This document shows positions 26,735 to 35,412 of a stretch of DNA of 64,000 bases, piece after piece (positions within the stretch are counted from its first letter, which is position 1; the number at the start of each line of letters is the position of its first letter). The position numbers were made by a program, and so were the translations under genes. The DNA is taken from positions 868,001 through 932,000 of the forward strand of contig OZ245783.1 in the NCBI GenBank assembly GCA_965227875.1, given 5' to 3'. The stretch is from G965227875 sp965227875 (GTDB lineage Bacteria; Pseudomonadota; Alphaproteobacteria; Rhizobiales; JAJFHC01). The notes beneath the pieces were generated by a model, which saw only the letters and a list, made by a program, of their open reading frames with translations, was not told the DNA's origin and searched no databases.

Positions 26735-26824
26735 GTCTTTCACTCCCGGTTTCGGCGGTGACGGCCCCCGAAAATGGGCCCCCGGCACTTTCTGCCTCGC
26801 CGACCGATACATACAGCATTTTCT

Positions 26825-26838
26825 GCTGCAATTGCAGC
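26825..26838. promoter_or_regulatory. 14-bp palindrome in the lrp-arginase divergent promoter
   Basis: GCTGCAATTGCAGC is a perfect palindrome between the divergent regulator and arginase genes. An overlapping inverted repeat CAGCA-TTTTC-TGCTG sits at 26814-26828. The region is AT-rich compared with its surroundings. It is a good candidate binding site for the adjacent Lrp-type protein. Confidence 0.5.
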
Positions 26839-26915
26839 CAACTTCGCCAGCACATTTTTCGTGTTTTGATGCACCATTGCGAAAATTCACTGTTTTCAGG
26901 GAAATGGAGTTTCCG

Positions 26916-27902
26916 ATGGGTTTCGAAAACAAACACATTTCTGCAGCAGATTATGCGGCTACGTCTCAGGGCACACGCCGTCCGCTTGAACTGATCGGTG
27001 TCCCCATGGATGCGGGCGCCGGCCGCCGGGGTGTCTGCCTCGGACCCGAGGCCCTTCGCGTGGCCGGCATCGAGAATGCGTTCCGCACTCTCGGACACGG
27101 CGTCTCCGACGGTGGCGACATTTCCGGCCCGCGCAGTCCCGACACACCACCTACGGACGGCTATCGCCACCTGGCGGAGGTCGCCGCATGGACCGCGGCC
27201 ATCTGCGACCGCGTCGCCGCGTCTCTCGAAAACGGCAATCGTCCGGTCATCCTCGGCGGCGACCACAGCCTGTCCATAGGCTCCGTCGGCGGCATCGCCA
27301 AGGTCTGCCGGTCGCGTTCCATTCCCCTTTCGGTCCTGTGGATCGACGCCCACGCGGACTTCAACACGCCCGAGACGTCGCCGTCGGGCAACATTCACGG
27401 CATGCCGCTGGCGACGCTCTGCGGCCACCTCGACGAGCCCGCACTGGCGCCACTGGGACGCGGCATCGCCGCCGTCGCGCCGGAAAACGTCCATCTTGTC
27501 GGCATCAGGTCGGTCGACCCGGTCGAGAAGGCGCGCGTGGTGGAAAGCGGCGCCAATGTCTATGACATGAAGGTCATCGACGAACGCGGCATGACCGCGG
27601 TCATGCGCGAGGTCCTGGCAAACGTGGCGGCCACCGGCGGGCATCTCCACGTCAGCTTCGACGTCGACGTGCTCGATCCCTCCATCGCGCCCGGCGTGGG
27701 CACACCCGTCCCCGGCGGGGCGACCTACCGTGAAGCCCATCTCTGCATGGAGATGATCCACGACTCCGGGCTGCTGGGCTCGCTCGATCTCGTCGAACTC
27801 AATCCCTGCCTCGATGACGCGAACAAGAGTGCGGACCTGCTCGTCGACCTCGCCGGCAGCGCGCTCGGCAAACAGATCATTTCCCGCAGGACCGCCGCCT
27901 GA
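26916..27902 (+). CDS. rocF: Arginase
   Basis: A 328-residue ureohydrolase. The binuclear manganese motifs are GGDHSLSIG, WIDAHADFNTPETSPSGN and SFDVDVLDPSIAPG. The GNIHGMP segment and the loop chemistry match arginases rather than agmatinases. It hydrolyses arginine to ornithine and urea. The ATG at 26916 has GGAG 6 nt upstream; an in-frame ATG at 26904 is possible. It is followed 32 bp later by ornithine aminotransferase, giving a two-gene arginine catabolic operon controlled presumably by the divergent Lrp-type regulator. Confidence 0.9.
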   Translation: MGFENKHISAADYAATSQGTRRPLELIGVPMDAGAGRRGVCLGPEALRVAGIENAFRTLGHGVSDGGDISGPRSPDTPPTDGYRHLAEVAAWTAAICDRVAASLENGNRPVILGGDHSLSIGSVGGIAKVCRSRSIPLSVLWIDAHADFNTPETSPSGNIHGMPLATLCGHLDEPALAPLGRGIAAVAPENVHLVGIRSVDPVEKARVVESGANVYDMKVIDERGMTAVMREVLANVAATGGHLHVSFDVDVLDPSIAPGVGTPVPGGATYREAHLCMEMIHDSGLLGSLDLVELNPCLDDANKSADLLVDLAGSALGKQIISRRTAA

Positions 27903-27934
27903 CCCCTATCCCCGAACTGAACGGAGACCCGACC

Positions 27935-29143
27935 ATGACACTCGACACCAAGGACTATCTCGACATCGAAGCCGAACTCGGCGCCCACAACTACAAGCCC
28001 CTCGACGTCGTCATCGAACGCGGCGAAGGCGTTTGGGTCTGGGACACCGACGGCAATCGCTACCTCGACTGCCTTTCCGCCTACTCGGCGGTGAACCAGG
28101 GACACTGCCACCCGCGCATCCTGCAAGCCATGATCGAACAGGCGCGCAAGCTGACGCTGACGTCGCGCGCCTTCCACAACGACCAGCTGGCGCCCTTCTA
28201 CAAGGAGATCTGCGAACTCACGAACTCCCACAAGGTGCTGCCGATGAACAGCGGCGCCGAAGCCGTCGAAAGCGCGATCAAGGTTGTCCGCAAGTGGGGC
28301 TACGAAGCCAAGGGCGTTCCGGCCGACAGGGCCGAGATCATCGTCTGCTCGGAAAACTTCCACGGCCGCACCATCGCCGTGGTGAGCTTCTCCACCGACG
28401 GCACGGCCCAGAAGGGGTTCGGCCCGTTCGTCCCGGGTTTCAAGGTCGTGCCCTATGGCGACGCGGCCGCGCTGGAAGAGGCCATCACGCCGAACACGGT
28501 CGGGTTTCTCGTCGAACCGATCCAGGGCGAAGCCGGCGTGATCATCCCGCCCGAGGGTTACCTCAGGGCGGTGCGTGAAATCTGCACGCGCCACAATGTC
28601 ATGCTCATCCTCGACGAGATCCAGACGGGTCTCGGCCGCACCGGCGCGCTTCTGGCAGAACAGCACGAAGGCATCGAGGCCGACCTGACCCTCGTCGGCA
28701 AGGCGCTTTCCGGCGGCTTCTACCCCGTCTCCGCCGTTCTTTCGAACAGCGAGGTCCTCGGCCTTCTCAAGCCCGGCGAACACGGCAGCACGTTCGGCGG
28801 CAATCCGCTGGCCTGCGCCGTCGCCCGCGCCGCCCTCAAGGTTCTCGTCGACGAAGGCATGATCGAGAACGCGAAGAAACAGGGTGACTACTTCCTGGCT
28901 GAGCTCGCGAACCTGCGCAGCAACGCGGTGCGTGAAGTCCGCGGCCGGGGCCTGATGATCGCCATGGAATTCAACCAGGACGTCGGCGGCGCCCGCCCGT
29001 ATTGCGAGGCCCTCCGCGGCGAAGGGCTCCTGTGCAAGGAGACCCACGTCGACACGATCCGCTTCGCGCCTCCGCTGGTCATCACCCGCGACCAGGTCGA
29101 CTGGGCCCTGGAGCGCATCGGCAAGGTCCTGCGCGCGCACTGA
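27935..29143 (+). CDS. rocD: Ornithine aminotransferase
   Basis: A 402-residue class III PLP aminotransferase. Key segments are NSGAEAVESAIK (PLP phosphate site), FHGRTIAVVSFS, LDEIQTGLGRTG (the Asp that contacts the pyridine nitrogen) and LVGKALSGG (Schiff-base lysine). The N-terminal AHNYKPLDVVIERGEGVWVWD is typical of ornithine-oxo-acid transaminases. It converts ornithine to glutamate semialdehyde. It shares an operon with arginase upstream and ends at a strong terminator. Confidence 0.92.
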   Translation: MTLDTKDYLDIEAELGAHNYKPLDVVIERGEGVWVWDTDGNRYLDCLSAYSAVNQGHCHPRILQAMIEQARKLTLTSRAFHNDQLAPFYKEICELTNSHKVLPMNSGAEAVESAIKVVRKWGYEAKGVPADRAEIIVCSENFHGRTIAVVSFSTDGTAQKGFGPFVPGFKVVPYGDAAALEEAITPNTVGFLVEPIQGEAGVIIPPEGYLRAVREICTRHNVMLILDEIQTGLGRTGALLAEQHEGIEADLTLVGKALSGGFYPVSAVLSNSEVLGLLKPGEHGSTFGGNPLACAVARAALKVLVDEGMIENAKKQGDYFLAELANLRSNAVREVRGRGLMIAMEFNQDVGGARPYCEALRGEGLLCKETHVDTIRFAPPLVITRDQVDWALERIGKVLRAH

Positions 29144-29194
29144 CGCGCGAGCCAACAAGACAGACGGGACGGGCGCGGACACGCGACCGGGAGA

Positions 29195-29240
29195 CCCCGC
29201 CGCGGCAGCCGTCCAACGGCCGCGGCGGGGTTTTGCTTTT
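29195..29240 (+). terminator. Rho-independent terminator after rocD
   Basis: CCCCGCCGCGGC (29195-29206) pairs perfectly with GCCGCGGCGGGG (29219-29230). It is followed by TTTTGCTTTT, 52 bp after the rocD stop codon on the plus strand. Confidence 0.88.
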
Positions 29241-29308
29241 GCGCCGTCCGGTCATTGACAACGAAAGCCGGTTAGGGCCCGATTGCCGCGGTTCGAAAGG
29301 GGCTTCCG

Positions 29309-30835
29309 ATGAATCTTGCAAGCTGGATCGCGCGCGCCGGCAAGGCGTATGCCGACAGGCCCGCGCTCGGTGTCGGCGACACGGTCGTGACCGATTATGC
29401 AGGCCTGGCCAGGGACGTGGCCCGCCTCGCGGGCGCGTTGCGCAACGGGCTGGGCCTTTCACCGGGCGACCGCGTGGCCATCGCATCGCAGAACCGGACG
29501 GAATACGTCACCGCCCTGTTCGCCGCCTGGCACGCCGGTCTCGCCGCCGTGCCCGTGAACGCCAAGCTGCATGGGTCCGAATTCGCCTATATTCTCGAGA
29601 ACGCCGGCGCCCGCGCGGTCTTCGTTTCCGACGACTTTGCGGACACGATCGCGACGTCGGCGCCGTCGCCTGATCTTCGCGTCATCGTCCTGGGTTCGGC
29701 CGAATGGCATCGCCTGCTCGACGCCGACGCCGTCGCGGTCGCACAGACCGCACCCGACGACCTTGCCTGGTTGTTCTACACGTCCGGCACGACCGGCATG
29801 CCCAAGGGCGCGATGCTGAGCCACCGCAACCTGCTCAACATGAGCCTCAACTATTTCCTCGACATTGACAGTATCGCCCCGGGCGACGGAATTCTCCATG
29901 CCGCACCGATGAGCCACGGCTCGGGATGCTACATGCTGCCCCATGTCGCGGCGGGCGCGGTGAACGTGGTGCCGGTGTCCGGCGGCTTCGACAGCGACGA
30001 GATCTATTCGCTGTTCGCCGCGTGGCAGGGACTGACGATGTTCTGTGCCCCAACGATGGTCCGCCGGCTGACCGTCTCATGCCCGGACGCGCCGGCAGCC
30101 GGACTGAAGACCATCGCCTATGGCGGGGCCCCGATGTATGTCGAGGACTGCATCGCCGCGCTCGACCGGTTCGGCGACAGGCTGGTGCAGCTCTACGGCC
30201 AGGGCGAAAGCCCGATGACCATCACGCACCTGTCGAGGGCGTTTCACGCCGACCGCGGCCACCCCCGCTGGCGCGAGCGGCTGGGATCCGTCGGCGTCGC
30301 CCAGTCCTGCGTCGACGTCTGCGTCTTCGGCGAGGACGGCGCGCCCTGCCCGCCGGGCGAACCGGGCGAGATCGCGGTGCGCGGCGACGTCGTGATGAAG
30401 GGGTACTGGGCAAACCCCCAAGCCACGTCCGAGGCGATCCGCGACGGCTGGCTCCATACCGGCGATGTCGGCCGGTTCGACGAGGACGGTTTCCTGACCC
30501 TGACCGACAGGTCCAAGGACGTCATCATCTCCGGCGGCTCCAACGTCTACCCCCGCGAGGTCGAGGAGGTAATCCTGCGCCACGCGGACGTGGAAGAGGT
30601 TTCCGTGATCGGACGGCCCGACCCGGAATGGGGCGAAGTCGTCGTCGCCTACGTGGTGTCGCAGGCCGGGACGGATGCCCTGCCCGGAGAACTCGACGCG
30701 CTCTGCCTGTCCTCGATCGCGCGCTTCAAGCGGCCGAAGGACTACCGTTTCATCGACCGCCTGCCCAAGAACAACTACGGCAAGGTTCTCAAGACGGCGC
30801 TGCGCAAGATCGACGCCGGCCGCGAAAACGCCTGA
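29309..30835 (+). CDS. Acyl-CoA synthetase (class I adenylate-forming, fatty/aromatic acid CoA ligase)
   Basis: A 508-residue ANL-family ligase. The ATP P-loop is FYTSGTTGMPKGA. A LYGQGESP motif lies in the A5 region; Gly-Glu-Ser replaces the usual Gly-x-Thr-Glu. GWLHTGDVG and the C-terminal PKNNYGKVLK lysine segment complete the enzyme. It should make an acyl-CoA thioester from a carboxylic acid using ATP. The gene starts after the rocD terminator with AAGGGG 7 nt upstream and precedes the hydroxybenzoate hydroxylase gene by 143 bp, so an aromatic substrate is possible but not shown. Confidence 0.85.
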   Translation: MNLASWIARAGKAYADRPALGVGDTVVTDYAGLARDVARLAGALRNGLGLSPGDRVAIASQNRTEYVTALFAAWHAGLAAVPVNAKLHGSEFAYILENAGARAVFVSDDFADTIATSAPSPDLRVIVLGSAEWHRLLDADAVAVAQTAPDDLAWLFYTSGTTGMPKGAMLSHRNLLNMSLNYFLDIDSIAPGDGILHAAPMSHGSGCYMLPHVAAGAVNVVPVSGGFDSDEIYSLFAAWQGLTMFCAPTMVRRLTVSCPDAPAAGLKTIAYGGAPMYVEDCIAALDRFGDRLVQLYGQGESPMTITHLSRAFHADRGHPRWRERLGSVGVAQSCVDVCVFGEDGAPCPPGEPGEIAVRGDVVMKGYWANPQATSEAIRDGWLHTGDVGRFDEDGFLTLTDRSKDVIISGGSNVYPREVEEVILRHADVEEVSVIGRPDPEWGEVVVAYVVSQAGTDALPGELDALCLSSIARFKRPKDYRFIDRLPKNNYGKVLKTALRKIDAGRENA

Positions 30836-30902
30836 ACCCCACTCTTTTTCCTCTCCATCCGGTCGCCGCTGTGATCCGGAAACGCTCGCCATCGTATAAC
30901 GG

Positions 30903-30916
30903 GTTGCGATCGCAAC
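30903..30916. promoter_or_regulatory. 14-bp palindrome upstream of pobA
   Basis: GTTGCGATCGCAAC is a perfect palindrome about 63 bp before the pobA start and just downstream of a TATAAC hexamer (30895-30900). The half-site resembles the GTTCG/CGCAC-type sites that I recall for IclR-family PobR/PcaU regulators. No pobR gene is adjacent, so the link is tentative. Confidence 0.4.
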
Positions 30917-30978
30917 TCCTTTTCCTCGAAGCGCGATCGGGTTAGGCTCGACGCGAACACCGGCAGGGAGGTCTGGTC

Positions 30979-32154
30979 TTGGAATCGACGAAAGTGGTCA
31001 TCATAGGCGGAGGCCCGTCCGGCCTGTTGCTATCGCAACTGCTCGACCGCGAGGGGATAGGGTCGATCCTGCTCGAACGCCGGTCCAGGGAATATGTCGA
31101 GGGCCGCATTCGCGCGGGCGTTCTCGAACAGGGAACGGTCGACCTCCTCGACGAGGCCGGCGCCGGCGACAACATGCGCAGGAACGGCCTCGTGCACGAA
31201 GGCATCGACATCGTCATAGAAGGCCGTCCCCTCCGCATCGACATGCAGGACCTCATCGGCAAGTCGGTGACGGTCTATGGCCAGACCGAAATCACCAAGG
31301 ACCTGTATCGCCTGCGCGAGGCGGCCGGAGCCCACATCGTATTCGAGGCCGAAGACGTGCAACTACACGATCTGGAGGGTGACCGCGCGCGCGTGACGTA
31401 CCGCAAGGATGGCGAAACACGCGAGATCGCCTGCGACTTCGTCGCCGGATGCGACGGGTTTCACGGCGTCAGCAGGCGGAGCATCCCTGCCGACGTCCTC
31501 AAGGTCTACGAAAAGGTCTACCCGTTCGCCTGGCTCGGCATCCTTGCCGAGACACGCCCGGTGTCGGATGTCGTCACCTACGCCTATCACCAGCACGGCT
31601 TCGCGCTCTACAGCATGCGTTCGCTGTCCGTCAGCCGGCTCTACATCCAGTGCAGGCCCGACGAGAACCTCGACGAATGGCCGGACGACCGCATATGGGA
31701 GGAACTGCAGACGCGTCTCGGCGGCGCGTCCGCGCCCTCGCTGGAAACCGGCCCCTCGCTCGAGAAGAGCGTCACGCCGATGCGCAGCTTCGTGTGCGAG
31801 CCCATGCGCCATGGCCGCCTGTTCCTCGCCGGAGACGCCGCCCACATCGTGCCGCCGACGGGGGCCAAGGGCCTCAACCTCGCCGCCGCGGATATCCGCG
31901 TCCTGCACCGGGCCCTCGCACGCTACTACGCGAATGGCGAGACCGATCTGATCGACAGCTACTCGCGGACCTGTCTCGCGCGGGTGTGGAAGGCCCAGCG
32001 GTTCTCCTGGTGGATGACATCGCGCCTGCACAATTTCGACGACGCGGACCGCTTCGACCGCCAGATCCAGCGCGCGGAGCTCGACTACCTCGCCGGATCG
32101 CGCACCGCCCAGGCCTCCCTTTCGGAGAACTATACCGGCCTGCCGTTCGACTGA
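30979..32154 (+). CDS. pobA: 4-hydroxybenzoate 3-monooxygenase
   Basis: A 391-residue class A flavoprotein hydroxylase. Features are the FAD GxGxxG motif VVIIGGGPSGLLLSQLL at the N-terminus, the GCDGFHGVSRRSIP segment (the DG motif), and RLFLAGDAAHIVPPTGAKG (FAD/NADPH GD motif). Length and sequence match p-hydroxybenzoate hydroxylase, which makes protocatechuate. Translation starts at a TTG (30979) with AGGGAGG 8 nt upstream; no in-frame ATG is better placed. Protocatechuate ring-cleavage genes are not in this window. Confidence 0.92.
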   Translation: MESTKVVIIGGGPSGLLLSQLLDREGIGSILLERRSREYVEGRIRAGVLEQGTVDLLDEAGAGDNMRRNGLVHEGIDIVIEGRPLRIDMQDLIGKSVTVYGQTEITKDLYRLREAAGAHIVFEAEDVQLHDLEGDRARVTYRKDGETREIACDFVAGCDGFHGVSRRSIPADVLKVYEKVYPFAWLGILAETRPVSDVVTYAYHQHGFALYSMRSLSVSRLYIQCRPDENLDEWPDDRIWEELQTRLGGASAPSLETGPSLEKSVTPMRSFVCEPMRHGRLFLAGDAAHIVPPTGAKGLNLAAADIRVLHRALARYYANGETDLIDSYSRTCLARVWKAQRFSWWMTSRLHNFDDADRFDRQIQRAELDYLAGSRTAQASLSENYTGLPFD

Positions 32155-32313
32155 CCGGCCCGGGCGCCGGACGCCGGCAAGACGTCATTGCGCCGTGCGT
32201 GTATCATCGAATGTCGCTTGTGTGCATCACGACGATCCGCACATGCCGCAGAAGAGAGCCATCGGGAGCCCGGTGGGAGTGCGGGCGCCCCTTTCACCGG
32301 AAGGGAAAGGCCG

Positions 32314-32967
32314 ATGTATTCCATACGTCTGTTCGCGGTCCGTCATGCCGGCGGATTCCAGAAGTTCTATCAGGTCTTCGAACGCACCATGGTCGCGCTG
32401 GATCCGGTCTTCCGGAAGATCGGTTACGAGCGCATGGAACGACCGGTCGCCGCCGCCGAGGGCACGATCAAGGGGCTGCTCTTCGACTGCAAGATGTGCG
32501 GGCAGTGCGTGCTGTCGTCGACGGGCATGTCGTGCCCCATGAACTGTCCCAAGAACCTTCGCAACGGCCCCTGCGGCGGCGTGCGCGAAAACGGCAACTG
32601 CGAGGTAAAGCCGTGGATGCGATGCGTCTGGGTCGAGGCCTGGTCGGGCGCGGAACGCATCGACGACGGTCTTGAGCGCATCGCCGTCGTACAGCCCCCG
32701 GTGGACCGCTCCATCGAGGGATCGTCGAGCTGGCTGCGCGTGGCCCGCGAGAAGGCCGCCGAGCGTCGCATCATGAAGCAGTCGGAGGAGAAGTCGCGTT
32801 TCGCGCTTGCGCGCGCATTCTCCCGGGCCCGCAAATATGAACCGACAGCGGCCCCGCTCGCCGCGGAACCGGCGGCCGCCATGGCAGATCACAGCGTCGG
32901 CGAGCGGTCGCCGAAGTTCCACGAGGAGGACAGCACGACCACCGAGCCCGGGAGCGACAGGTCATGA
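32314..32967 (+). CDS. Methylenetetrahydrofolate reductase C-terminal zinc-cysteine partner protein (MetV-like)
   Basis: A 217-residue protein of the MTHFR C-terminal (MetV) family. The conserved block has CKMCGQCVLSSTGMSCPMNC followed by CPKNLRNGPCGG, a cysteine cluster suited to metal or Fe-S binding. Such proteins partner with a catalytic MetF-like subunit in two-subunit methylenetetrahydrofolate reductases. The C-terminal ~60 residues are charged and Ala/Pro-rich, probably flexible. The ATG at 32314 follows GGAAGGGAAAGG. It overlaps the next gene, a MetF-like subunit, by 4 bp. Confidence 0.85.
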   Translation: MYSIRLFAVRHAGGFQKFYQVFERTMVALDPVFRKIGYERMERPVAAAEGTIKGLLFDCKMCGQCVLSSTGMSCPMNCPKNLRNGPCGGVRENGNCEVKPWMRCVWVEAWSGAERIDDGLERIAVVQPPVDRSIEGSSSWLRVAREKAAERRIMKQSEEKSRFALARAFSRARKYEPTAAPLAAEPAAAMADHSVGERSPKFHEEDSTTTEPGSDRS

Positions 32968-33980
32968 GCGACGCATTCCACGATCCCGAACCCTACGATC
33001 CCATCGCCATGCCGCTGCCGACGCCGCCCGAGGGGCACAAGTCGGCGTCCATGCTGGAGCGCACCCTTCGCAAGGGCTGGTTTGCCGTCACCGCGGAACT
33101 CAATCCGCCGGACTCCGCCGACCCGCGCGACGTCCTCACCGCGGCCGAACCGCTCACCGCCGTGACCGACGCCATCAACGCGACCGACGCGTCCGGCGCC
33201 AACTGCCACATGTCCTCCATGGGCATCTGCTCGATCCTGTCTCGTTACGGGGTCGGGACCGTGCTGCAGATCTCCTGCCGCGACCGGAACCGCATCGCCG
33301 TGCAGGGCGACGTCCTGGGGGCGGCATCCATGGGCGTGGGCAACGTCCTCTGCCTGACCGGCGACGGCGTCGCCGTCGGCGACCAGCCCGGCGCCAAGCC
33401 GGTGTTCGATTTCGATTCCCTGTCGCTGTTGCGCGCCCTCAAGACCATGCGCGACGAGAGCACCTTCCTCTCGGGCAGGAAACTGACGACACCGCCGCGG
33501 ATCTTCCTCGGGGCTGCGGAGAACCCCTGCATTCCGCCGCTCCAGTGGCGCGCATCACGGTTGGAGAAAAAGGTCGAGGCGGGCGCCGACTTCATCCAGA
33601 CGAACTACATCTACAACATCGACACGTTCCGCGAGTTCATGAAACGGGTCTGCGACCGGGGCCTGCACGAGAAGGTCTACATTCTCGCAGGCGTCGGCCC
33701 GCTCGCCTCCGCGAAGGCCGCGCGGTGGATGCGCTCCAACGTGCCCGGCATTCACATTCCCGACGCCATCATCGACCGCATGGAACGCGCCGAAAAGCCG
33801 AGCGTGGAAGGCAAGAAACTGTGCATCGACCTCATTGAGCGGATCCGGGAAATCGAGGGCGTCGCCGGCATTCACGTCATGGCCTATCGCCGCGAGCACC
33901 TCGTCGGCGAGATCATCGAGGAAACACGCATCCTGGCCGAACGCAGGGCATCGAAATCCGCCAGCGCGGGGCAGGCCTGA
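32964..33980 (+). CDS. Methylenetetrahydrofolate reductase family protein (MetF-like catalytic subunit)
   Basis: A 338-residue TIM-barrel flavoprotein of the MetF family. FAVTAELNPPDSAD at the barrel start carries the catalytic-type Glu. LQISCRDRNRIAVQGD and GADFIQTNYIYN match family segments. It should interconvert methylene- and methyl-tetrahydrofolate, coupled to its MetV-like partner with which it overlaps (ATGA). The pair can run in the oxidative direction in organisms that demethylate methylated compounds. Direction here is inference. It is convergent with a second MTHFR-like gene 24 bp away. Confidence 0.85.
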   Translation: MSDAFHDPEPYDPIAMPLPTPPEGHKSASMLERTLRKGWFAVTAELNPPDSADPRDVLTAAEPLTAVTDAINATDASGANCHMSSMGICSILSRYGVGTVLQISCRDRNRIAVQGDVLGAASMGVGNVLCLTGDGVAVGDQPGAKPVFDFDSLSLLRALKTMRDESTFLSGRKLTTPPRIFLGAAENPCIPPLQWRASRLEKKVEAGADFIQTNYIYNIDTFREFMKRVCDRGLHEKVYILAGVGPLASAKAARWMRSNVPGIHIPDAIIDRMERAEKPSVEGKKLCIDLIERIREIEGVAGIHVMAYRREHLVGEIIEETRILAERRASKSASAGQA

Positions 33981-33990
33981 CCGTCCGCGG

Positions 33991-34006
33991 GACCGGTCGA
34001 CCGGTC
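33991..34006. repeat. 16-bp perfect palindrome between convergent genes
   Basis: GACCGGTCGACCGGTC sits in the 24-bp gap between the convergent MetF-like genes and overlaps the stop codon of the minus-strand gene. It can form a short hairpin in both transcripts. It lacks a T-run on either strand, so a terminator role is doubtful. Confidence 0.4.
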
Positions 34007-34901
34007 AGGCGATCCCGCTGAGGGCCACCGTTTCCGCGATGGCCTCGGCCGGCTGCATGGGCGCCATGATGTGCACGCCCGCCACCCCTTCGATTTCACC
34101 GAGCCCCGCGATCAGTTCCGCACAGATCGCCTGGCCTTCCGCCTTCTCGTCGTCCGCGCCCTCCATGCGGGCCATGATCGCGTCGGGAACCGAAACGCCG
34201 AACAGCTTCTCGTCCATGAACCTGGCTTGCCTCAGTGAAAGCAGCGGTCCGACCCCGACGATGAAGTCGAGCCGTTCGGTGACGCCGAAATCGACCAGTC
34301 GCGCGAAATAGCGGCGCGCGATCTCGAGGTCGAAACAGAACTGGGTCTGCGCGAACTGGGCGCCGGCCTCGATCTTGCCGGCAAGCCCGGTCGGTTCCCA
34401 GTCGCCCGGCGGGTCGAACGGCGCGTCGGCGCATCCGATGAAGAAATCGGGCCGCGTCACGATCTCGCGGCCCGACGGAAGGCTGCTTTCGTCGCGCATC
34501 TGCCGGGCCATGCTCATGATGCCGCGCGAATCGAGATCGTAGACCGGCGTGGCGTCGGGCATGTCCCCGTTCCTTGGATCGTCACCGTGCAGCACCAGAA
34601 TGTTGCGAACGCCGACCGCGGAGGCGCCCAGAAGATCGCCCGCCAGCGCGATCCGGTTACGGTCGCGGCAGGTGAACTGGAGCACCGGTTCGATCTGGTT
34701 CGCGGCGAGGATCGCGGCGGATGCAAGACTGCCCATCGTTGCGCGCGCACTGGGCGCGTCGGTGACGTTGACGGCGTCCACGACCCCTTTCAGCGGCAAG
34801 GCGCGCTCGAGAAGATCGCCCGCACTGGCCGAGACCGGCGGCGTGATTTCCGCGGTGACCACGAACTTGCGGGACTGGAGCTTGCGCCTCAGGTTCGCCA
34901 T
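34005..34901 (-). CDS. Second methylenetetrahydrofolate reductase family protein
   Basis: A 298-residue MetF-like TIM barrel. FVVTAEITPPVSASAGD near residue 12 carries the family Glu. VLQFTCRDRNRIALAGDLLG and AGAQFAQTQFCFD follow. It is clearly paralogous to the plus-strand MetF-like gene but diverged, and it has no MetV partner of its own. The ATG at 34901 (MANLRRKLQSRKF) has AAAGGA about 6 nt upstream. It may act with the adjacent MetV-like protein or in a separate demethylation route. Function beyond the family is not deducible. Confidence 0.82.
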   Translation of the reverse strand: MANLRRKLQSRKFVVTAEITPPVSASAGDLLERALPLKGVVDAVNVTDAPSARATMGSLASAAILAANQIEPVLQFTCRDRNRIALAGDLLGASAVGVRNILVLHGDDPRNGDMPDATPVYDLDSRGIMSMARQMRDESSLPSGREIVTRPDFFIGCADAPFDPPGDWEPTGLAGKIEAGAQFAQTQFCFDLEIARRYFARLVDFGVTERLDFIVGVGPLLSLRQARFMDEKLFGVSVPDAIMARMEGADDEKAEGQAICAELIAGLGEIEGVAGVHIMAPMQPAEAIAETVALSGIA

Positions 34902-35007
34902 GGGGGTCCTTTCTCCTTGGTTGCGAATCGGTCTGCGACACCGGACGTCGGGCGGGCATATCACGAATGCAGGTCATGACGACAGGCGGCGCGGCCGGTC
35001 CGACAGC

Positions 35008-35037
35008 AAAAAGCCCGCCGGTGAAACACCGGCGGGC
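35008..35037 (-). terminator. Rho-independent terminator after the DUF1127 gene
   Basis: GCCCGCCGGTG and CACCGGCGGGC form a perfect 11-bp stem with an AAA (plus-strand) loop. On the minus strand it is followed by TTTTT. It lies about 40 bp past the stop of the small DUF1127 gene. Confidence 0.88.
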
Positions 35038-35075
35038 CGTCCCGGGGAGGGAGGTCCGGAACTTTCGAAAGGATT

Positions 35076-35318
35076 CTATTCCCAGAAGCGCCTTGCAGCC
35101 TCGACGTCCGCTTCCACGCGCGAGATGCCAATGTCGTAGAGCTGCTGGTCCGACATGTTGCGCAAGGCGCGGCGGCCGCGCTGTTTGGACCTGACGGCGC
35201 AGAAAAACGACCAAAGCGCACTTACAAGGGTTACAATCGATACAATTTTCGAGATTTTTCCCGGATTCGCGCCCGGCGCGCCGGAAAGCAGAGGAACATG
35301 ATGCTTGACGGTATTCAT
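35076..35318 (-). CDS. DUF1127 domain-containing small protein
   Basis: An 80-residue protein. A hydrophobic stretch lies at about 25-40. The C-terminal RGRRALRNMSDQQLYDIGIS is the DUF1127 signature (an Arg-rich helix followed by LxDIGI). DUF1127 proteins of alphaproteobacteria are small and Arg-rich; some have been linked to RNA turnover and phosphate or stress responses. The ATG at 35318 has AGGAGC upstream. It is monocistronic, ends at a strong terminator and is divergent from the MocR gene. Confidence 0.88.
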   Translation of the reverse strand: MNTVKHHVPLLSGAPGANPGKISKIVSIVTLVSALWSFFCAVRSKQRGRRALRNMSDQQLYDIGISRVEADVEAARRFWE

Positions 35319-35374
35319 TGTCTTGCTCCTTTTCTCAATGATTGTACCAATTGATCTAGCCACGCCCTTATGCA

Positions 35375-35412
35375 TTGACGATTGGACGCATGCAATGATA
35401 TTATTGTCACCA
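35375..35412 (+). promoter_or_regulatory. Putative sigma-70 promoter giving a leaderless mocR transcript
   Basis: TTGACG (35375-35380) and TATTAT (35399-35404) are separated by 18 bp, each matching consensus at 5 of 6 positions. Transcription would begin about 7 nt downstream, at or beside the ATG of the MocR gene (35412). No Shine-Dalgarno is present before that ATG, which agrees with a leaderless mRNA. ATTGGAC at 35381-35387 lies within the spacer and could be an autoregulatory half-site. Confidence 0.45.
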
